Part shown: positions 8,131 to 12,791 of the stretch, piece by piece
Layout of the letters: each line of letters begins with the position of its first letter
How positions within the stretch are numbered: the stretch's first letter is position 1
DNA from: Acidobacteriaceae bacterium
Lineage (GTDB): Bacteria > Acidobacteriota > Terriglobia > Terriglobales > Acidobacteriaceae
NCBI GenBank assembly: GCA_003135495.1
Contig: PLBX01000277.1
Coordinates: 2,835-15,625, forward strand
Reading direction: 5' to 3'
Length of the DNA stretch: 12,791 nt
Notes under the pieces: generated by a model
Database searches by the model: none
Told to the model about the DNA's origin: nothing
The model's input: only the letters and a program-made list of their open reading frames with translations
Position numbers and translations under genes: made by a program

Positions 8131-8224
8131 GTTGACGAAACTGCGGTAGTTAGGCCTGGCCGCGCTCCTCTAAATCACGTTCAGGCGATCTAAGGTTCTC
8201 CAGCCCCGACCCGGCTATCCACCG

Positions 8225-8268
8225 GCCGAGCAGAATTTCCTCCTCGGCGTGAGCCGAACAGATCGGCT
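8225..8268 (+). promoter_or_regulatory. alternating complementary arms, possible leader RNA switch
   Basis: Four short arms alternate in sense: GCCGAG (8225-8230), CTCGGC (8243-8248), AGCCGA (8252-8257), TCGGCT (8263-8268). Arms 1+2 and 3+4 can form two hairpins, or arms 2+3 can form one 5-bp hairpin closed by a GTGA loop, which is of the stable GNRA type. The folds exclude each other. The block ends 107 bases before the start codon of the triple-repeat gene, and whether it is transcribed is unknown. It matches no riboswitch class I recognise. Confidence 0.25.
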
Positions 8269-8375
8269 TTCTCGAAATATATCAACAGAAGCAGTGTCGT
8301 GCGTCCTTTGCTTATGCGAGGGGTATGCGACGGGAAAGCGACCTGTTTCCAAATCAAAATCTTTGAGGAGGAGTT

Positions 8376-9545
8376 ATGAAGAAAGATCGTTTAGCTGCAC
8401 GATGTTCGTTGTTCATCGTGCTCTCGCTCGTTACTGTTATCTCGCTGGGCGCAACCAGTTCGGCCACCGGCAATATCGTAAAGTCCGACCTCACCGGAAC
8501 ATGGCTGATTGCTATGCGTGGGACTACGGGCTGCGGTTTTGTAGCCATGCAAGCCAATATGACAATCAATTCCTCTGGCGTTGGAACCGGCACTCTTCAG
8601 ACCCATGGAGATTGCGGAGATTCCTCGCTGACCGGCCAGACTTTCACGATCAACAAGCTCGCAGCCGATGGAAGCGGAACAGCCGGTTTAAGTTGCGGCA
8701 CCGGTTGCGGCTGGAACTTCAACATTCAGGTCTCCCCGGACCGCTCCAAGATTAATCTCGTGGATGTCGCTGCCGTAAACCCTGGAAACTTCGTGGAGGG
8801 CGTCGCGATTCTGAGTTCACCCTCTGGTGACGTAGCTATATCCGACCTGACCGGCTCCTGGCAGGCAACTCTTTACGGCAAAGGCGGGTGCGGCATCGGT
8901 TCTGATGTGGTCACGTTCACGTTGAATACCGGCGGCGTCGCTAACAACGCTACAACGACAAGCCATACCACTGGATGCGGTGACGGCACCAGCACCGGAA
9001 ATACGTTCACGGTTCAGTCTCTGAATTCCGATGGCAGCGGCACGGCTAACCTGACTTGCGGAACGGGCTGCGGATTCAATTTCAACATCCAGGTATCCCC
9101 GGATCGTTCGACCTTCAACCTGGTGGATGTGTCGAGCGCCAACCCTGGAAACTTCCTTGCCGGCACGGCGATTAACGATTCGACCGCCGGCAAAATCGTT
9201 GCTACTAATCTAGCCGGAAAATGGCAGGCAGCTATCTACGGTCAGGGTGGTTGCGGCGTTGCCTCTACCCTGGTCACGTTCACGCTCAACGCCAAAGGCG
9301 TGGCGACCAATGCCACGTCGACCAGTCATAGTGCCGGGTGTGGCGACTCTACCTCTTCCGGCAACACATTTGCGGTTTTGTCCCTGGCTGCCAATGGTGG
9401 CGGCACGGCAAACTTGAGCTGCGGAACGGGCTGCGGTTTCAATTTCGACATCCAGGTTTCCCCTGATCGCTCGACCTTCAACTTGGTGGATGTATCCCCC
9501 GCCAATCCTGGAAACTTTCTGATCGGAACAGCGATTCATGAATGA
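8376..9545 (+). CDS. secreted protein with three tandem four-cysteine repeats
   Basis: Protein of 389 residues. A signal peptide (1-32; basic MKKDRLAAR, hydrophobic core, cut near GATSSATG) is followed only by three repeats at 37-155, 156-276 and 277-388. Each repeat starts with (S/T)(D/N)LxGxW, then a GCG element, a CGD element, the stretch SCGTGCGxNFxIQVSPDRS or its variant, NLVDV and NPGNF. Each has four cysteines in conserved places, enough for two disulfides, and the Gly/Ser/Thr-rich strands suggest small beta domains. Repeats 2 and 3 are more alike than either is to repeat 1, suggesting a later duplication. No catalytic motif is visible; an exported adhesive or surface protein is the most I can infer. 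Start: GAGGAGGAG at 8365-8373, just before the ATG. It is divergent from the sigma/kinase genes and followed by a hairpin, so probably a one-gene transcript. Confidence 0.88.
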   Translation: MKKDRLAARCSLFIVLSLVTVISLGATSSATGNIVKSDLTGTWLIAMRGTTGCGFVAMQANMTINSSGVGTGTLQTHGDCGDSSLTGQTFTINKLAADGSGTAGLSCGTGCGWNFNIQVSPDRSKINLVDVAAVNPGNFVEGVAILSSPSGDVAISDLTGSWQATLYGKGGCGIGSDVVTFTLNTGGVANNATTTSHTTGCGDGTSTGNTFTVQSLNSDGSGTANLTCGTGCGFNFNIQVSPDRSTFNLVDVSSANPGNFLAGTAINDSTAGKIVATNLAGKWQAAIYGQGGCGVASTLVTFTLNAKGVATNATSTSHSAGCGDSTSSGNTFAVLSLAANGGGTANLSCGTGCGFNFDIQVSPDRSTFNLVDVSPANPGNFLIGTAIHE

Positions 9546-9567
9546 TCCGTCTGCAACACTGCTTACT

Positions 9568-9592
9568 CAGGGGAGCGCAATAGGCTCCCCTG
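9568..9592 (+). terminator. likely terminator hairpin after the triple-repeat gene
   Basis: A perfect 9-bp GC-rich stem, CAGGGGAGC (9568-9576) with GCTCCCCTG (9584-9592), has a 7-base loop and lies 22 bases after the stop codon. The following CTTTCATT is only partly T-rich, so termination may be incomplete. Confidence 0.6.
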
Positions 9593-9789
9593 CTTTCATT
9601 CCCTGAAGAATGTTCCCTTTGTCTCCGTGCCCACCCCTATACGAATGAAACGCGCCGCATGGCCCCGGATTTCGACTGTCCGGATTTCGTCCCCAAATTT
9701 CCTGAAATAAATCTGTTCCTTCTGTGAGCCATTTTTTCTGTTTTCCTCGATGTATAGGTTAAGTCGAGTTTTACTGACGAAATGTTTCC

Positions 9790-9795
9790 AGGGAG
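9790..9795 (+). promoter_or_regulatory. ribosome binding site that decides the start of the FG-GAP gene
   Basis: AGGGAG lies 7 bases before the ATG at 9803. An in-frame ATG at 9782 lies upstream of this site and would put MFPGRFF before the signal peptide, so 9803 is the better start. Confidence 0.7.
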
Positions 9796-9802
9796 ATTTT
9801 TT

Positions 9803-12640
9803 ATGATTAAGTTGATTCGCTTGGCCGTGGCTTTTGCGGGGTTGTGTGCCTGCTCTCAGAGCGCGCTCGCGCAAGCCTACTTCTTCAACAAGCTCGAACT
9901 TCCCTCTGGAAAAGCTCCGCAATCATTGGCGGTCGGCGACTTCAACAAAGACGGCATGCCCGACTTTGCCGTCGCTAATAATGGCGACAATACAATCTCC
10001 GTGTTTCTGGGAAAAGTGGATGGAACTTTTGAAGTCCTGACGCCGATCTCGACAGGAGCTGCAACTGCGCCTTCAGCAATCGTCTCCGCGGATTTTAATG
10101 GTGATGGGAACCTTGATTTGGCAGTGGTATTAAATGGCGCAAACAGCGTAGCGATTTATACCGGCAAGGGAGACGGCACGTTCAATGCCGCCACGTCATT
10201 TGCCACGGGCACGGGGCCGGTGGCGCTGGTGGCGAGCGACTTCAATGGTGATAAGAAGAGCGATCTCGCGATCGTGAACAATACGGCGAGTTCTGTCACC
10301 GTCCTTTTGAACACGAGTAGCGGAGGCACCGTCAAGTTCTCTCCGGCGTCGGGAAGTCCGTATGCTACGGGAGCGAATCCGACCTCCGTGGTTGCGGCAG
10401 ACTTTAATGCCGACAAGAAACTCGATCTGGCTGTCGCCAACTTCACGGGGCAGGATGTGACCATTCTCCTTGGCGCGGGCAACGGAACTTTTACCGCTGG
10501 AGCGACCGTCAACATTGGGCAACCCCTTTTGTCTGTAACTGCGGGTGACTTTGATGGGGACGGCAAAATCGATCTGGTAGCGGGCACGAACGGCCAGGTT
10601 TTTGTGCTCTTGGGAAATGGCGACGGCACATTCGGCACAATCCTGTACGGCGTGCCCAACAATGGCGGCGCATACGCAATGTTGGCCGTCGATATCAATG
10701 GCGACAAGAAGCTGGATCTGATCACTGTGGATCGGGACAAGTTCGACGATATCTCCACCTTCACCGTTTGCGTCAATAATTCAACCGTGGGAAACCCGAG
10801 TTTTGTTTTTCCCGGTACTCACTTTGCAGCCGGATATCAGGCTGCTGCCATCGGACTCGCCGACTTCAACCACGATGGCAAGATTGACGCCGTCGTAGCC
10901 AATCAAGGTGCAAATACTGTTTCCATTCTGCTGGGGGATGGCAAAGGTCATTTTGATCCACAGATCACGATCGCGACGGGAGGCCGACAACCCTATTACA
11001 TGACTTCGGCCGATTTTAACAATGATCACAAACTGGATCTGGCCATTTCGAATTTTGGCGGTGGGACAAGCGGCAACGGAGTCGTCGCAGTTCTGCTGGG
11101 CAAAGGCACTGGCACGTTTAGCGAAACCGATTACCAGGTCGGATTTGGCAGTTCGGGGATCGTCGCCGCTGACCTGAATGGCGATGGCGCGAGCGACTTG
11201 GCCGTGGTCAACCGGTCGGATAACACCGTGTCGATCATGATCAATGACAAGACGGGAAAATTTCCGCTGACGTCACCGACATATCCAACGGGTAAAGCGC
11301 CGGTCGCGGTCGCCGCGGGCAACTTCCGGCTTACGGGTCACATGGACCTGGCGGTGGTGAATAACACCGACAACACGGTTTCTATTCTTCCCAATGATGG
11401 CACAGGAAAGTTCGGGTCGCCCACGACTTTAACGTTACCGGCTAACTCCGGTCCGGCCGCGATCGCTACTGGTGATTTCAATGGCGATGGACATCCGGAT
11501 CTTGCGGTTGGAGCGGGCAATTCCATTTTAATTTTCATCAACAATGCAGGCACCTTCGGCACCCCGACCAATATCAATCTGAACACTCCGCCTTTGTGGA
11601 TCGCAACCGCTTCGCTTCGTAACAATTCGATTCTCGATCTGGTGGTTGCCTACAACAGTGGCGTCGATGTTCTTTTAGGGAAGGGTAACGGCACGTTTGC
11701 TGCGCCGGTCTCGTATCCAACGCCGTCCAATTCCGAGACCTCCGCGGTAGCAATCGGGGACCTGAATGCGGATGGAATTCCCGACCTTTTGCTCGCGAAC
11801 ACCGGCGATAGTACGGGCGGCGTCATGCTGGGTAAGGGAGATGGAACTTTCCAACCCGAGATTCGTTACCAAACTTCCTCGCCGACTGATGGTGGCGGAA
11901 CCACCAGTCCGACTGCGGTGCTGGTGGGCGACTTCAACAACGACTCTTTCAATGACTTCGTCGTTCTCGATAACGATTCGCATTACACCTTCTATCCCAA
12001 CACGCCAGCGGCGGCGGTGTGGCCCATGACACTGAAGTTTCCAACTCTGCAACTTGGTCAGACTAGCAGCGCCGAGACCAGCAACCTTTATAACTCGGGC
12101 GTCGCCGCACTCAAGCCCAAGTTCAAGATCAGTCCCGCGGATTATGTGCCGACGAGCAACACTTGCGGAACGACACTGGCGACGAGCGCAACCTGCAACG
12201 TGAGCGTGACTTTTTCTCCGCAGGACATTAATGCCCGCGCGGGCTCCATCAGCATTTCGGATAATGCGACGCTCACGCCACAGAAAATTTCGCTAAGCGG
12301 CACTGGCAGCGACGTAAATGTCTCTCCCGATCCCGTGAGTTTCGGTAATGTCGCACACGGCAGCAGTGCGACGCTGGTTGTCACCATTAAGAATCTCAGC
12401 GGCGGAGCTTTTCCCGCACACAGCCTGACGTTCACTTCCATCGCAGTTTCGGGAACGGACTTTACGCTGGTGAACAACGGATGCCCTGTCAGTTCGTCCA
12501 GCTTGGCGGCTGGAGCCAGTTGCCAAGTCAAGGTGCAGTTTACTCCTGCCGCTGCCGGAACCTTCAGCGGCACTTTGACGATTACAGACAGTGGAGGAGG
12601 GAGCCCCCAAAAAATTGAGCTTAAGGGAACCGGAACCTAG
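9803..12640 (+). CDS. secreted FG-GAP/VCBS repeat protein with two C-terminal choice-of-anchor-D-like domains
   Basis: Protein of 945 residues from the chosen ATG (a longer reading from 9782 adds 7). The signal peptide MIKLIRLAVAFAGLCACSQS ends near ALAQ (21-24). Residues about 40-735 contain 14 FG-GAP-like repeats of 46-57 residues, each with a calcium-type loop DxNxDGxxD, an LAV strand and a GDGTF-like turn; loops begin at residues 46, 97, 146, 200, 249, 297, 354, 404, 457, 507, 558, 604, 653 and 710. Loops 10 (GNFRLTGHMD) and 12 (ASLRNNSILD) have lost key acidic residues. FG-GAP repeats form beta-propeller blades, and 14 would suit two seven-bladed propellers. Residues about 739-945 form two immunoglobulin-like domains of the ASPM/SPD-2/Hydin or choice-of-anchor-D type, each with a cysteine pair (NTCG...ATCN; NGCP...ASCQ). 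No sortase, PEP-CTERM or membrane anchor follows. Adhesion or carbohydrate binding is plausible; no enzyme domain is seen. Confidence 0.92.
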   Translation: MIKLIRLAVAFAGLCACSQSALAQAYFFNKLELPSGKAPQSLAVGDFNKDGMPDFAVANNGDNTISVFLGKVDGTFEVLTPISTGAATAPSAIVSADFNGDGNLDLAVVLNGANSVAIYTGKGDGTFNAATSFATGTGPVALVASDFNGDKKSDLAIVNNTASSVTVLLNTSSGGTVKFSPASGSPYATGANPTSVVAADFNADKKLDLAVANFTGQDVTILLGAGNGTFTAGATVNIGQPLLSVTAGDFDGDGKIDLVAGTNGQVFVLLGNGDGTFGTILYGVPNNGGAYAMLAVDINGDKKLDLITVDRDKFDDISTFTVCVNNSTVGNPSFVFPGTHFAAGYQAAAIGLADFNHDGKIDAVVANQGANTVSILLGDGKGHFDPQITIATGGRQPYYMTSADFNNDHKLDLAISNFGGGTSGNGVVAVLLGKGTGTFSETDYQVGFGSSGIVAADLNGDGASDLAVVNRSDNTVSIMINDKTGKFPLTSPTYPTGKAPVAVAAGNFRLTGHMDLAVVNNTDNTVSILPNDGTGKFGSPTTLTLPANSGPAAIATGDFNGDGHPDLAVGAGNSILIFINNAGTFGTPTNINLNTPPLWIATASLRNNSILDLVVAYNSGVDVLLGKGNGTFAAPVSYPTPSNSETSAVAIGDLNADGIPDLLLANTGDSTGGVMLGKGDGTFQPEIRYQTSSPTDGGGTTSPTAVLVGDFNNDSFNDFVVLDNDSHYTFYPNTPAAAVWPMTLKFPTLQLGQTSSAETSNLYNSGVAALKPKFKISPADYVPTSNTCGTTLATSATCNVSVTFSPQDINARAGSISISDNATLTPQKISLSGTGSDVNVSPDPVSFGNVAHGSSATLVVTIKNLSGGAFPAHSLTFTSIAVSGTDFTLVNNGCPVSSSSLAAGASCQVKVQFTPAAAGTFSGTLTITDSGGGSPQKIELKGTGT

Positions 12641-12668
12641 CCATCCTCCTTGAATATGCCCGTGTCAG

Positions 12669-12788
12669 CTAGGTCGCCAGACAGGAATGCAGAAATGCCT
12701 TTGTGTAATCTTGGGGAGTGAAGTCTCTGGCCGACCGGTTCACGGTCAGAAGCATCCCGAACTGCAACAGGTCCGCGCTAGTTTTCAT
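12669..12788 (-). CDS. short or partial reading frame at the right edge, unrecognised
   Basis: A - strand frame ends at a TAG (12669-12671) and is open to the window edge; an ATG at 12786-12788 would give 39 residues (MKTSADLLQFGMLL to AFLHSCLAT). The composition looks like ordinary protein, with an amphipathic N-terminal part. It may be the C-terminal end of a gene starting beyond the window, since the frame stays open upstream of the ATG, or a small gene. The ribosome binding site, if any, is outside the window. It would converge with the FG-GAP gene, whose stop is 28 bases away. I do not recognise it. Confidence 0.3.
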   Translation of the reverse strand: MKTSADLLQFGMLLTVNRSARDFTPQDYTKAFLHSCLAT

Positions 12789-12791
12789 GGC

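Larger units (their letters stand above)
8037..8375. other. 339-base divergent intergenic region
   Basis: Separates the - strand sigma/kinase genes from the + strand triple-repeat gene, so it must hold promoters for both directions. I find a candidate promoter for the sigma gene near its left end, an inverted repeat beside it, and a series of complementary arms in the middle (8225-8268). For the + direction no convincing -35/-10 pair is visible; the AT-rich TATATC at 8278-8283 is the best -10 candidate but lacks a matching -35. No gene is apparent in it. Confidence 0.6.

Noticed and set aside
8037..8375. A search by eye for a cyclic-di-GMP riboswitch or other known leader RNA.
   Set aside because: The conserved core sequences of such elements are not present; only the generic alternating hairpins were seen.
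10156..10776. A 206-codon - strand frame inside the FG-GAP gene.
   Set aside because: It mirrors the repeat codons of the real gene, as expected for the antisense of a repetitive sequence, and has no independent support.
1..12791. CRISPR arrays, insertion sequences, phage or integrase genes, tRNA or rRNA genes.
   Set aside because: No regularly spaced repeats, transposase motifs, terminal repeats or RNA gene patterns were found.

Overview
The window looks like chromosomal DNA of moderate GC content from a soil Acidobacteriota bacterium (class Terriglobia or a relative). This rests on gene content, not on a database match. The pointers are an ECF sigma factor of the type found beside TPR-bearing Ser/Thr kinases, a secreted FG-GAP protein ending in choice-of-anchor-D-like domains, and Cys-rich secreted proteins of a kind I associate with acidobacteria.

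Region A (1-2562, + strand) holds three closely spaced metabolic genes: an alpha/beta hydrolase with an aspartate nucleophile (5' end outside the window), a secreted cupin protein and a zinc-free quinone-oxidoreductase-like dehydrogenase. Gaps are 36 and 52 bases, so one transcript is plausible. Behind them lies a stretch with a good ribosome binding site and start codon but broken reading frames, read here as a decayed gene.

Region B (2563-8036, - strand) is the signalling and envelope part. It encodes an ECF-type sigma factor, a 991-residue membrane Ser/Thr kinase with a TPR-rich C-terminal region that overlaps the sigma gene by 11 bases, and, after a 418-base gap, a secreted two-part protein with a Cys-rich N-terminal domain and an M23 peptidase domain. 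A candidate promoter with an adjacent perfect inverted repeat lies upstream of the sigma gene.

Region C (8037-12640, + strand) runs away from the sigma gene. A 339-base intergenic region with mutually exclusive hairpins leads to a secreted protein made of three repeats with four cysteines each, closed by a clear hairpin. Then comes a 945-residue secreted protein with 14 FG-GAP-like repeats and two terminal immunoglobulin-like domains. At the right edge a short - strand reading frame may be the end of another gene.

The sigma factor and kinase probably form one signalling unit by translational coupling. That it controls the neighbouring secreted proteins is a hypothesis based on gene order only. 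I found no CRISPR array, tRNA, rRNA, insertion sequence, phage gene or recognised defence system. The most unusual items are the chimeric M23 protein, the triple-repeat protein and the decayed gene.
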